DNA of 64,000 nt from DASUDX01 sp036275365 (GTDB lineage Bacteria > Pseudomonadota > Gammaproteobacteria > Nevskiales > Nevskiaceae), in contig DASUDX010000032.1 in NCBI GenBank assembly GCA_036275365.1, positions 1-64,000 of the forward strand. The letters run 5' to 3'. Of this stretch, positions 1 to 8,924 are shown in pieces. Both the position numbers and the translations under genes were made by a program. The notes beneath the pieces were generated by a model. That model saw only the letters and a list, made by a program, of their open reading frames with translations, searched no databases and had not been told where the DNA came from. Positions within the stretch are counted from its first letter, which is position 1; the number at the start of each line of letters is the position of its first letter.

Positions 1-633
<633 letters not shown>

Positions 634-769
634 GGTCTCCTCCTGTTGCTGCGGCGATCGGGGTACGCGTGAGGCTTTCCGGAGACTAGCGCCGACGCGT
701 GGCAATTTGAACCGCGTCGGTGACCGGACGGGACCGGCGCGGGCGGCCGGTCGGCGAATTCAAAAGCGA

Positions 770-808
770 ACCCGCGCGGGCGGGGGGGAGGGGGAGTCCC
801 GCGCGGGT
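770..808 (-). terminator. GC-rich inverted repeat, possible terminator
   Basis: Two perfect 11-base arms (770-780 and 798-808, ACCCGCGCGGG and its complement) flank a 17-base loop that is almost pure G on the plus strand. Read on the minus strand the hairpin is followed by TTCGCTTTTG, a weak T-rich tail. It could end transcription of the small minus-strand ORF at 826-978 or lie between it and katG. Confidence 0.45.
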
Positions 809-825
809 CCGTACCACAATCGTGC

Positions 826-978
826 TCAGCCTACGGCGGGCTGGCTCTCCGCGGCCGGGGCGGCCACCGGCACCAGGGCCGCGGTCGCCAGGCGGGCCGC
901 CCCCAGCATCAACCCGGCGACGCCGAGCAGCGTCAGCAGGTAGGCGGTGAGCGGAGGCGCGGACGGCGACGAGGACAT
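826..978 (-). CDS. Putative 50-residue small membrane protein
   Basis: I do not recognise this protein. It starts MSSSPSAPPL and has one strongly hydrophobic stretch (about residues 9-36, LTAYLLTLLGVAGLMLGAARLA and following), so it could be a single-pass inner-membrane or exported peptide. It fills the 535-base gap between katG and glyS and is followed by a GC hairpin with a T-rich tail, which favours a real transcription unit. Against it: no clear Shine-Dalgarno sequence before the ATG and alanine/proline-rich composition that high-GC noise also gives. The rest of the gap (634-769 and 979-1168) shows no other convincing gene. Confidence 0.35.
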   Translation of the reverse strand: MSSSPSAPPLTAYLLTLLGVAGLMLGAARLATAALVPVAAPAAESQPAVG

Positions 979-1168
979 CGGCAGGCGGCGGCGTGGAGGA
1001 GACCCGTGCACCGTACGCCGCTGCCGCCCGCAGTGGAAATTGAATGTTTGCAACACCCCGATAGGGCAACTCGATGGTGCGCTGCGGCGACGCGCAACCC
1101 CGCGCCATGGCAGGGTTTCCGGCAATCACCCACACTAGCGGCCCGTTCTGCCGCCGCCGTCCTGGCCC

Positions 1169-3229
1169 ATGTCTGCACCCCCCCGCTGCCCCGATCTGCT
1201 GCTCGAAATCGGCACCGAAGACCTGCCCGCCCGCTATGTGCTGCCGCTGGCCGACGCCCTCTGCGCAGGCCTGCAGAGCGGGCTGGCCCGGCGCGGCATC
1301 GCCCACGGACGGGCCTGGCGCTACGCCACGCCGCGGCGGCTGGCGGTGCGCATCGAGGCGGTGGCGGCCGAGCAGCCGGAGCAGACCCAGGAGCTGATCG
1401 GCCCCGCGCTGAGCGCGGCGCTGAAGGACGGCCAACCCACCCCGGCGGCCCTCGGCTTCGCCCGCAAATGCGGGGTGACCTTCGCCGAGCTCGGCGAGAA
1501 GGACGGCAAGCTCTGCTACCAGCGGCGCGCGCCGGGGCAGTCGCTCGCCACCCTGTTCCAGGGGCTGGTGGACGAGACCCTCAAGGGCATGGACGAGCTG
1601 GTGCCCAAGCGCATGCGCTGGGGCGAGGGCGAGGAAACCTTCGTGCGACCGGTGCAGTGGCTGCTCGCCCTGCACGGGGATCAGGTGCTGCCGCTGCTGC
1701 GCTTCGGCTGCCGCGCCGGGCGCCTCAGCTATGGCCATCGCTTCCACGCACCGGATGCGCTGAGCCTGGCGCAGGCCGCGGACTATCCCGCTGCGCTGCG
1801 CGCCGCCGAGGTCTGGGCCGAGGTGGAGGCGCGTCGCGACGAGATCCGCCGGCAGATCGAGGCCGAGGCCGCGCGCCTGGGCGGACATGCCCGCATCACC
1901 CCGGAGCTGCTCGACGAGGTCACCGCCCTGGTGGAGAAGCCGGTGGCGATCAGCGGCCGCTTCGAGGCGCGCTTCCTCGAGCTGCCGCCCGAGGTGATCG
2001 TGGCCACCGTGGAGACCAACCAGCGCTACTTCACGGTGTTCGAAGACCCGGCGCATCAGCGCCTGACCGCCGCCTTCATCACCGTGGCCAACATCGCCTC
2101 GCGCGAGGTGCGGCAGGTCATCGAGGGCAATGAGCGGGTGGTGCGGCCGCGGCTCACCGATGCCCTGTTCTTCTGGCAGCAGGATCTCAAGCAGCCGCTG
2201 GCCGCCTATGGCGAGAAGCTGGCCAGCAGCACCTATCAGAAGGAACTCGGGACCCAGGCGGCGCGGGTGGCGCGGCTCTCGGCCCTGGCCGCAAGGCTGG
2301 CCACGCGGCTGCAGGCCGACGGCGCTGCCGTGAGCCGGGCGGCGGCGCTGTGCAAGAACGATCTCGTCACCAAAATGGTGTTCGAGTTCCCGGAGCTGCA
2401 GGGTCTGATGGGCGGCTACTACGCCGCCCGCGCCGGCGAGCCGGCGGCGGTGGCCCAGGCCATCCGCGAGCACTATCGGCCGACCCAGCAGGGCACGCCG
2501 ATTCCATCCAGCCGCGAGGGCCAGATCCTGGCCCTGGCCGACAAGCTCGACGCGCTCGCCGGCATCTTCGCCATCGGCCAGAAGCCCAGCGCCAGCAAGG
2601 ACCCCTACGCCCTGCGCCGGGCCGCGCTCGGGGTGCTGCGCATCCTGATCGAAGGCGGTCTCGCCCTCGACCTGCGCGACCTGCTGCAGGCCGCCCTCGA
2701 GGCCCAGCCAGCCGGCCAGCGCGATGCCGCCACCCTCGAGGCGCTGCTCGACTTCGTCCTCGAACGCCAGCGCGGCTATCTGCTGGGCCCGGGCATCAGC
2801 AGCGAGATGATCGAGGCGGTGCGGGCGCTGGGCATCACCGTGCCGCTGGACTTCCAGCAGCGCCTGCACGCGGTGCGTGATTTCAGCCGGCTGCCCGAGG
2901 CGACCGCCCTGGCCGCGGCCAACAAGCGTGTGCGCAACATCCTGCGCCAGGCCCAGTTCAGCGGCGGCCAGGTGCAGCCCGGGCTGCTGCAGGATCCGGC
3001 CGAACAGGCCCTGCAGCAGGCGCTGGAGACGCTGCCGGCGCGCGAGCCGGCCGACTACACCCCGCGCCTGCGCGATCTGGCGGCGCTGCGCGAGCCGATC
3101 GATGCCTTCTTCGCCGCGGTGATGGTCAACGCCGAGGATCCCGGCCTGCGCGCCAACCGCCTCGCCCTGCTGGCCCGCTTCGATGCGCGCTGCCGCGAGA
3201 TCGCCGACCTGTCGCAGCTACCCGGATGA
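1169..3229 (+). CDS. glyS: Glycyl-tRNA synthetase beta subunit
   Basis: Beta subunit of the bacterial alpha2-beta2 glycyl-tRNA synthetase. It recognises tRNA-Gly while the catalytic aminoacylation site is in the alpha subunit GlyQ. At 686 residues it has the usual length. It opens with the family signature LLLEIGTEDLPARYV, carries LVEKPVAISGRFE and TNQRYF in the middle, the degenerate HD-like region with KNDLVTKMVFEFPELQGLMG, and a C-terminal anticodon-binding-type domain ending in NRLALLARF. The ATG at 1169 has no visible ribosome site. GlyQ normally lies directly upstream, but here the upstream gene is katG on the other strand. gmhB follows after 4 bases, so the two are probably co-transcribed. 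Confidence 0.97.
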   Translation: MSAPPRCPDLLLEIGTEDLPARYVLPLADALCAGLQSGLARRGIAHGRAWRYATPRRLAVRIEAVAAEQPEQTQELIGPALSAALKDGQPTPAALGFARKCGVTFAELGEKDGKLCYQRRAPGQSLATLFQGLVDETLKGMDELVPKRMRWGEGEETFVRPVQWLLALHGDQVLPLLRFGCRAGRLSYGHRFHAPDALSLAQAADYPAALRAAEVWAEVEARRDEIRRQIEAEAARLGGHARITPELLDEVTALVEKPVAISGRFEARFLELPPEVIVATVETNQRYFTVFEDPAHQRLTAAFITVANIASREVRQVIEGNERVVRPRLTDALFFWQQDLKQPLAAYGEKLASSTYQKELGTQAARVARLSALAARLATRLQADGAAVSRAAALCKNDLVTKMVFEFPELQGLMGGYYAARAGEPAAVAQAIREHYRPTQQGTPIPSSREGQILALADKLDALAGIFAIGQKPSASKDPYALRRAALGVLRILIEGGLALDLRDLLQAALEAQPAGQRDAATLEALLDFVLERQRGYLLGPGISSEMIEAVRALGITVPLDFQQRLHAVRDFSRLPEATALAAANKRVRNILRQAQFSGGQVQPGLLQDPAEQALQQALETLPAREPADYTPRLRDLAALREPIDAFFAAVMVNAEDPGLRANRLALLARFDARCREIADLSQLPG

Positions 3230-3233
3230 GCCC

Positions 3234-3764
3234 ATGAAGCTGGTGATCCTGGACCGGGACGGCGTCATCAACGAGGACTCCGACGCCTACATCAAGTCGG
3301 TGGCCGAGTGGCAGCCGATTCCCGGCAGCCTGGAGGCCATCGCCCGGCTCTCCCAGGCAGGCTGGAAGGTGTTCATCGCCAGCAACCAGGCCGGCATCGG
3401 CCGCGGGCTGTTCGATTTCGATGCGCTGTTCGCCATCCACGCCCGGCTGACCCGGGCGGTGGCCGAGCTGGGTGGACGGGTGGACGGCATCGCCTATGCC
3501 CCCGAGCACCCGGACCGTGCCACGCCGATGCGCAAGCCCGGCCCGGGGATGCTGCAGGACATCGGCCGCCGTCTCGGCGTGAACCTCGCCGGGGTGCCCT
3601 TCGTCGGCGACACCGTCACCGATCTGCAGGCGGCCCGCGCCGCCGGCGCCCGGCCGGTGCTGGTCCGCAGCGGCCGCGGCCGCGAGACCGAGGCGCGCCA
3701 CAAGATGACCGGCGTCGAGGTCCATGACGACCTCGCCGGCTTCGCCGCGACCCTGCTCAGCTAG
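3234..3764 (+). CDS. gmhB: HAD-family heptose-bisphosphate 7-phosphatase-like protein
   Basis: Family role: removes the 7-phosphate of D-glycero-beta-D-manno-heptose 1,7-bisphosphate in ADP-heptose synthesis for lipopolysaccharide core. The 176-residue protein has HAD motif I DRDGVIN (nucleophile Asp7, acid Asp9), motif II with ASNQAGIGRG, the RKPGPGM basic motif, and the acidic motif GDTVTD. Unlike E. coli GmhB it lacks all the zinc-loop cysteines: residues 88-100 read YAPEHPDRATPMR. The start ATG at 3234 lies 4 bases after glyS. The stop overlaps the convergent speE stop. It could be a related HAD phosphatase with another substrate, but the gene context (glyS-gmhB) is common in this group. 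Confidence 0.85.
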   Translation: MKLVILDRDGVINEDSDAYIKSVAEWQPIPGSLEAIARLSQAGWKVFIASNQAGIGRGLFDFDALFAIHARLTRAVAELGGRVDGIAYAPEHPDRATPMRKPGPGMLQDIGRRLGVNLAGVPFVGDTVTDLQAARAAGARPVLVRSGRGRETEARHKMTGVEVHDDLAGFAATLLS

Positions 3765-4621
3765 CCGAGCCGGGCCAGCCGCTGCTTGAGAAAGCGCGGC
3801 ACCGCAAAGGCGCCGCGATGGATCTCGGCGCTGTAGTACTGGGTATCCAGCGCCTCGATGGCCGCCGTGTCCAGCCGCTCGGCGAGCGGGGCCGCGCGCT
3901 TGCAGGCGATCGAGCCGCTCCACCAGCCGCTGGGGTAGATCACCTGCGGAAAATGGAACAGCTCGGTGCGGGCAAAGCCGGCCTCGCGCATGGCCTGGTG
4001 CATGGCCACGATCAGGTCGGCATGCAGCAGCGGCGATTCCGACTGCTGCACCAGCAGCCCGTCCGGGGCCAGGGCGCGGATGCAGTCGAGATAGAACTTC
4101 TTGCCGAACAGCCCTTCGGCGGGGCCCACCGGATCGGTGGAATCGATGATGATCAGATCGATGCTGCCGGGGGCGGCGTCCTTCATCCACTGCAGGCCGT
4201 CGCCGAAGAACAGGGTGGCGCGCGGATCGTGGTTGCGGTCGCAGAGCTCGGGGAAGTGCTGCTCGGCGAGCCGGGTCACCCGCTCGTCGATCTCCACCTG
4301 GGTGGCGGAGCGCACCTCCGGATGTTTCAAAACCTCGCGCAAGGTCCCACAATCGCCGCCGCCGACGATCACCACCCGCCGCGGATCCGGGTGGGCGTTG
4401 AGCGCCACGTGCGACATCATCTCGTGGTACAGGAAGTTGTCGCGGGTGGAGACCATCGTGCAGCCATCGATGGTCATCAGCTTGCCGAAGCGCTCGGTTT
4501 GGTAGATCTCGATCTTCTGGAACGGTGTCTGTTCCTCGTGCAGCTTCTCACCGAGCTTGAGCGAGAACGCCGTGCCGGTGGCGTCCACGGCCTCCGTGAA
4601 CCAGGTGTGATCGAGTGCCAT
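3761..4621 (-). CDS. speE: Spermidine synthase
   Basis: Transfers aminopropyl from decarboxylated SAM to putrescine to make spermidine. The 286-residue protein has the N-terminal beta domain with DNFLYHEMMSH, the nucleotide-binding loop VIVGGGDCGTLRE (the second motif Gly is Cys here), the acidic QVEIDE segment, and the catalytic DSTDPVGPAEGLF loop. It is convergent with gmhB, sharing stop-codon bases, and divergent from the arginine decarboxylase gene. The decarboxylated SAM would come from SpeD, encoded 10 kb away. Length and motifs match the short bacterial SpeE class. Confidence 0.97.
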   Translation of the reverse strand: MALDHTWFTEAVDATGTAFSLKLGEKLHEEQTPFQKIEIYQTERFGKLMTIDGCTMVSTRDNFLYHEMMSHVALNAHPDPRRVVIVGGGDCGTLREVLKHPEVRSATQVEIDERVTRLAEQHFPELCDRNHDPRATLFFGDGLQWMKDAAPGSIDLIIIDSTDPVGPAEGLFGKKFYLDCIRALAPDGLLVQQSESPLLHADLIVAMHQAMREAGFARTELFHFPQVIYPSGWWSGSIACKRAAPLAERLDTAAIEALDTQYYSAEIHRGAFAVPRFLKQRLARLG

Positions 4622-4661
4622 GCCGCGCTCCGTGTCCTTATCCGTCCAAAATCGGGGGCGC

Positions 4662-4667
4662 AGTATA
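4662..4667 (-). promoter_or_regulatory. Candidate -10 element for speE
   Basis: The minus strand reads TATACT about 40 bases upstream of the speE start, in the 77-base speE/speA divergent gap. No convincing -35 lies at 16-18 bases, so this is only a probable promoter. Confidence 0.35.
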
Positions 4668-4698
4668 GGCGCCGCCCTGTTGCACCACGAAGCCCGCC

Positions 4699-6585
4699 AT
4701 GACCGCCTGGAAGCCCGCTGACGCCGCCGCCCTCTACAACCTGCCGCAGTGGTCGGAGGGCTATGTGCAGGTGGGCGCGGACGGCCAGCTCGGCCTGCAC
4801 CCCTACCGCGACGCCCGCCGCGTCGAGCTCCACGCCCTGGCCCAGCGGCTGCCGCGCGAGGGGCTGGACTGGCCGGTGCTGCTGCGCTTCACCGACATCC
4901 TGCGCGACCGCGTCGATGCGCTCACCGGGGCGTTCTCCTCGGTGATCGAGGAGTACGGCTATCCGGGCCGCTACACCGCGGTCTATCCGATCAAGGTCAA
5001 CCAGCAGAAGAGCGTGGTCGAGGCCATCCTCGGGCACGGCGGCGAGCGGGTCGGCGTGGAAGCCGGCTCCAAGCCGGAGCTGGCGGCGGTGCTCGGGCTG
5101 GCGCGGCCGGGCAGCGTGATCGTCTGCAATGGCTACAAGGACCGCGCCTACATCCGCCGCGCGCTGATCGGCGCCAAGCTCGGCCATCCGGTCTACATCG
5201 TGGTGGAAAAGCTCAGCGAGCTGCCGCTGGTGATCGAGGAGAGCCGCCGCCTTGATGTGGCGCCGCGCATCGGCCTGCGCGTGCGGCTGGCCTCCAACTC
5301 CACCAGCACCCAGCAGAACACCGGTGGCGAGAAGTCCAAGTTCGGCCTGACCACCCCGCAGGTGATCGAGGCGGTGGAGCAGATGCGCGCGGCCGGGCTG
5401 ATCGAGGCAGTGCAGATGGTGCACTTCCACCTCGGCAGCCAGGTGGCCAATGTGCAGGACATCGGCCGCGGCATGCGCGAGGCAGCGCGTTTCTATGTCG
5501 AGCTGCGCCGGCTCGGCGCGCCGATTGCGGTGGTCGATGTCGGCGGCGGGCTCGGGGTGGACTACGAGGGCACCCGCTCGCGCAGCCATTGCTCGATGAA
5601 CTACTCGCTGCGCGAGTACGCGCGGGCGATCGTGCGCACGCTCCAGGAGGTCTGCGCCGAGGGCGGTGAGCCGGCGCCGGATCTGATCTCCGAATCGGGC
5701 CGGGCGCTGACCGCCCACCACGCCGTGCTGATCACCGATGTGGTGGATTCCGAGGTGATTCCCGGCACCCCGCTGGAGCCGCTGGCCGAGGGCGCACCGG
5801 CGGTCCTGCAGGAGCTGGCGGCGCTGCTCGCCGAGATCGCCGAGCGCGGTCCGCTGGAGAGCCTGTTCGAGGCCGGCGCCCTGCTGGCCGAGGCCCACGC
5901 CCACTACACCGAGGCGCGGCTGAGCCTGCCCGAGCGGGCCTGGGCCGAGCGCGCCTACTACGCGGTGGCGCGTGCCGTGAGCCCGCAGCTGGATCCGGGC
6001 ATCCGCAGCCATCGCGAGCTGATCGAGGAGCTGCGCGAGAAGCTCGCCGCCAAGTACTTCTGCAATTTCTCGGTGTTCCAGTCGGTACCGGATGCCTGGG
6101 CGATCGATCAGGTGTTCCCGATCCTGCCGATCCACCGGCTCGACCAGCGCCCGGACCAGCGCGTGCGCCTGTGTGACCTCACCTGCGATTCCGACGGCCG
6201 CCTCGACGCCTATGTCGATCGCGAGGGGGTCACCCCGACCCTCGCCCTGCACGCCCTGCAGCCCGGCCAGCCCTATCTGCTCGGCATCTTCATGGTCGGC
6301 GCCTACCAGGAAATCCTCGGCGACATGCACAACCTCTTCGGCGACACCAATGCCGTCGATGTGGTGCTGGACCCGGCGGCACCCGGCGGCTTCCGCCTCG
6401 ACGATCCCGAGCAGGGCGATCGCACCGACGAGCTGCTGCGCTATGTGCACCTGGAGCCCGAGGAGCTGGCGCGCAGCTACCGGCGCAAGCTGGCCGCCGC
6501 CGGCCTGGCCGAGCGCGAGCGCAGCGCCTTGCTGGCGGAGCTCGAGGCGGGGCTGTCCGGCTACACCTACCTCACCGGCGGCTAG
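4699..6585 (+). CDS. speA: Biosynthetic arginine decarboxylase
   Basis: PLP enzyme that converts arginine to agmatine, the first step of the arginine route to putrescine. At 628 residues it is full length for the fold-III SpeA family. The PLP lysine is Lys99 in YPIKVNQQKSVVEAI. The HFHLGSQ motif, the glycine loop DVGGGLGVDYEG and the C-terminal CDLTCDSDGR (active-site Cys) with FMVGAYQEILGDMHNLFGD are all present. Agmatine would still need agmatinase or the AguAB pair, neither of which is in the window. It is divergent from speE, so the two may share regulation. Confidence 0.97.
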   Translation: MTAWKPADAAALYNLPQWSEGYVQVGADGQLGLHPYRDARRVELHALAQRLPREGLDWPVLLRFTDILRDRVDALTGAFSSVIEEYGYPGRYTAVYPIKVNQQKSVVEAILGHGGERVGVEAGSKPELAAVLGLARPGSVIVCNGYKDRAYIRRALIGAKLGHPVYIVVEKLSELPLVIEESRRLDVAPRIGLRVRLASNSTSTQQNTGGEKSKFGLTTPQVIEAVEQMRAAGLIEAVQMVHFHLGSQVANVQDIGRGMREAARFYVELRRLGAPIAVVDVGGGLGVDYEGTRSRSHCSMNYSLREYARAIVRTLQEVCAEGGEPAPDLISESGRALTAHHAVLITDVVDSEVIPGTPLEPLAEGAPAVLQELAALLAEIAERGPLESLFEAGALLAEAHAHYTEARLSLPERAWAERAYYAVARAVSPQLDPGIRSHRELIEELREKLAAKYFCNFSVFQSVPDAWAIDQVFPILPIHRLDQRPDQRVRLCDLTCDSDGRLDAYVDREGVTPTLALHALQPGQPYLLGIFMVGAYQEILGDMHNLFGDTNAVDVVLDPAAPGGFRLDDPEQGDRTDELLRYVHLEPEELARSYRRKLAAAGLAERERSALLAELEAGLSGYTYLTGG

Positions 6586-6588
6586 GAC

Positions 6589-7392
6589 TCAGCGCCGCAC
6601 CCGCAGGGGGTCGAAGGGCCGCTCCTTGCCCGCGTTGCGGGCCACCGCGATCTTCTGGTTGGCGGAGCCGATCAGATCCCGCTGGCGGGCCCGCTCGGCA
6701 GCCAGCAGCCGGCCTTCGCTGGCGGTCCAGCCCGCCTGCAGCAGGAACTTGCCGTGGGCGATCGCATCCGGCGAGCGCTGCCGGTACTCGGCGGCCAGGG
6801 CGCGGGCGCGCGCCAGCGGGTCCTCGGCGAGCTCGCTGACCAGACCGGCGGCCAGCGCCGCGTTGCCGTCCAGCACCCGGGCCGAGAACAGCAGATCCTT
6901 GGCGCGGTCGATCGGCATCAGCTCGCGGATCAGCACGGCGCCGCCCATGTCCGGTACCAGGCCCCACTTGGCCTCCATCACCGAGAGCCGGGCATCCGGG
7001 CGGGCCACCCGCAGATCCGCACCCAGGGCGAGCTGGATGCCGGCGCCGTAGCAATGGCCGTGGATGGCGGCGATCACCGGCACCGGCAGCTCGCGCCAGC
7101 CCAGGCTCCAGCGCTGGAAGGCATTGCGCCGCGGCGACCACAGGGCGAGGAAGCGCAGAAGGGTCTCGCGCTTCTGGCCGAACACCGTCTTCACATCCAG
7201 CCCGGCACAGAACGAAGGCCCCTCGCCACAGAGGATCACCGCCCGCAGATCGCGGCGGGCCCGCAGGGTCTTCTGCGCGTCAAGCACCGCGTCCAGCATC
7301 GGCCAGTCCATGCCGTTGTGGGCTTCGGGGCGGTTGAGGCGGACCACCGCCAGGCCCTCGGCCTCGATCTCGATCCGAACCCGATCGCTCAT
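6589..7392 (-). CDS. Crotonase / enoyl-CoA hydratase-isomerase family protein
   Basis: Crotonase-fold protein of 267 residues acting on an acyl-CoA thioester. Oxyanion-hole segments are visible: SFCAGLDVKTVF and HGHCYGAGIQLALGADLR. The active-site region EAKWGLVPDMGG keeps an acidic residue in the position used by dienoyl-CoA isomerase-like members, so hydratase activity is not certain. Family proteins with this pattern are usually annotated only as crotonase-like. The ATG at 7392 overlaps the stop of the upstream SDR gene in an ATGA arrangement, indicating translational coupling; the two enzymes may act on related short-chain substrates. Confidence 0.85.
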   Translation of the reverse strand: MSDRVRIEIEAEGLAVVRLNRPEAHNGMDWPMLDAVLDAQKTLRARRDLRAVILCGEGPSFCAGLDVKTVFGQKRETLLRFLALWSPRRNAFQRWSLGWRELPVPVIAAIHGHCYGAGIQLALGADLRVARPDARLSVMEAKWGLVPDMGGAVLIRELMPIDRAKDLLFSARVLDGNAALAAGLVSELAEDPLARARALAAEYRQRSPDAIAHGKFLLQAGWTASEGRLLAAERARQRDLIGSANQKIAVARNAGKERPFDPLRVRR

Positions 7393-8144
7393 GACTGGCT
7401 CTCCCGGTGCACCGCCACCGGTGCGAAGCCCTGGCACACCGGGGTGAGCGAGAGCGTGTTGACATTCACATGGGCGGGCAGGCGGGCACACCACCAGACC
7501 GCCTCGGCCACATCCTCGGCCGACAGCGGCCGGGTGTTGGCATAGACCTGGGCGGCGCGGCTGGTGTCGCCATGGAAGCGCACCTCGGAGAACTCGGTGC
7601 CGCCGGCCAGACCCGGCTCGATGTTGCTGACCCGCACCGGGGTGGCGTAGAGATCGGCACGCAGATTCAGCGAGAACTGGCGGACGAAGGCCTTGCTGGC
7701 CCCGTAGACATGGGCCCCCGGATACGGCCACTCGCCGGCGGTGGAGCCCAGGTTGATCACATGCCCGCGTGAGCGCGCCACGAAGCCCGGCAGCAGGCAG
7801 CGGGTGACCTTGAGCAGGCCGAGGATGTTGGTCTGCACCATGGTCTCCCAGTCCTCCAGCGAGGCCTGGTGGGCCGGCGCCAGACCCAGCGCGAGGCCGG
7901 CGTTGTTGACCAGCACATCGATCTCGCGGAAGGCCGGCGGCAGGGTCTCCAGCCGGGCGGCGAGATCGCCGGGCTCGCGTACATCCAGCTCGAACACCCA
8001 GGCCCGCTCGCCCAGCTCGGCGGCGAGCTGCTGCAGGCGCTCGCGGCGGCGCGCGGCGAGGATCACCCGCTGGCCCTCGGCGACGAAGCGGCGGGCGATG
8101 GCCGCGCCAAAGCCGGCGCTGGCGCCGGTGATGAAGGCGATCAT
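7389..8144 (-). CDS. Short-chain dehydrogenase, YdfG-like
   Basis: NADP-type classical SDR of 251 residues. It shows the cofactor loop TGASAGFG, the NNAG motif, and catalytic Ser-Tyr-Lys in GSTAGEWPYPGAHVYGASK. The tail NTLSLTPVCQGFAPVAVHR closely follows the E. coli YdfG C-terminus, which reduces malonic semialdehyde and oxidises 3-hydroxy acids. That makes a 3-hydroxy-acid dehydrogenase role the best guess. The stop overlaps the start of the crotonase gene. The next gene upstream on the same strand is the aldolase at 8159-8806, 14 bases away. Confidence 0.88.
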   Translation of the reverse strand: MIAFITGASAGFGAAIARRFVAEGQRVILAARRRERLQQLAAELGERAWVFELDVREPGDLAARLETLPPAFREIDVLVNNAGLALGLAPAHQASLEDWETMVQTNILGLLKVTRCLLPGFVARSRGHVINLGSTAGEWPYPGAHVYGASKAFVRQFSLNLRADLYATPVRVSNIEPGLAGGTEFSEVRFHGDTSRAAQVYANTRPLSAEDVAEAVWWCARLPAHVNVNTLSLTPVCQGFAPVAVHRESQS

Positions 8145-8158
8145 GGTCGGCGCTCCGC

Positions 8159-8806
8159 TCAGCCCTGGGGAACCGACTTCCAGTCGGCCAGGAAGCGCGC
8201 CAGGCCCAGATCGGTGAGCGGGTGCTTCACCAGCTGCTGGAAGGTGGCGTAGGGGAAGGTGGCGACCTGGGCGCCGGCCTTGGCCGCCTCCAGCACATGC
8301 AGGGGATGGCGCAGGCTCGCCGCCAGCACCTGGGTGGCGAAGCCGTACTGGCGGTAGATCAGCAGGATCTCGCGCACCAGATCCATGCCGGTGTGGCCGA
8401 TGTCGTCGAGCCGGCCGACGAAGGGACTGACATAGGTGGCGCCGGCCTTGGCCGCCAGCAGGGCCTGCAGCGGCGAGAAGCAGAGGGTGAGATTGGTGCG
8501 GTGGCCCTCGCCGCTGAGCTGCTTGCAGGCCTTGAGACCCTCGCTGGTGAGCGGCAGCTTGACCACGATGTTGGGATGCACCGCGGCGTGCCGGCGGCCT
8601 TCCTCGACCATCGCGGCCGCCTCGGTGGCGATCACCTCGACGCTGATCGGACCATCGACGATGGCGACGATCTCGGCCACCACCTCGTCCAGCCGGCGGC
8701 CGGTCTTGGCGATCAGCGAGGGGTTGGTGGTGACGCCATCGACCAGGCCGCTGTCGGCGGCGGCGCGCAGTTCGCGGGTGTCGGCGGTATCGAGAAAGAA
8801 CTTCAT
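8159..8806 (-). CDS. Small transaldolase / fructose-6-phosphate aldolase
   Basis: A 215-residue TIM-barrel aldolase of the TalC/Fsa subgroup. It has the family opening MKFFLDTADTRELR, the TNPSLIAKTGR loop, the Schiff-base lysine in NIVVKLPLTSEGLKA, and YVSPFVGRLDDIG. Proteins of this length act either as transaldolase (sugar three-carbon transfer in the pentose phosphate pathway) or as fructose-6-phosphate aldolase. The residue that separates the two activities cannot be judged safely here. I start it at the ATG at 8806 because the upstream residues MVPRKRRSP do not belong to the family. Confidence 0.93.
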   Translation of the reverse strand: MKFFLDTADTRELRAAADSGLVDGVTTNPSLIAKTGRRLDEVVAEIVAIVDGPISVEVIATEAAAMVEEGRRHAAVHPNIVVKLPLTSEGLKACKQLSGEGHRTNLTLCFSPLQALLAAKAGATYVSPFVGRLDDIGHTGMDLVREILLIYRQYGFATQVLAASLRHPLHVLEAAKAGAQVATFPYATFQQLVKHPLTDLGLARFLADWKSVPQG

Positions 8807-8924
8807 GGGGGAGCGGCGTTTGCGCGGGACCAATCCGCCGCCCGAGTGTAGTCCAGCGGGGCGCGCCGAACCCTCCGGGGCATGGACTTTGCTATATCTG
8901 GGCAGACCCCACCGGAGCCCTGCG

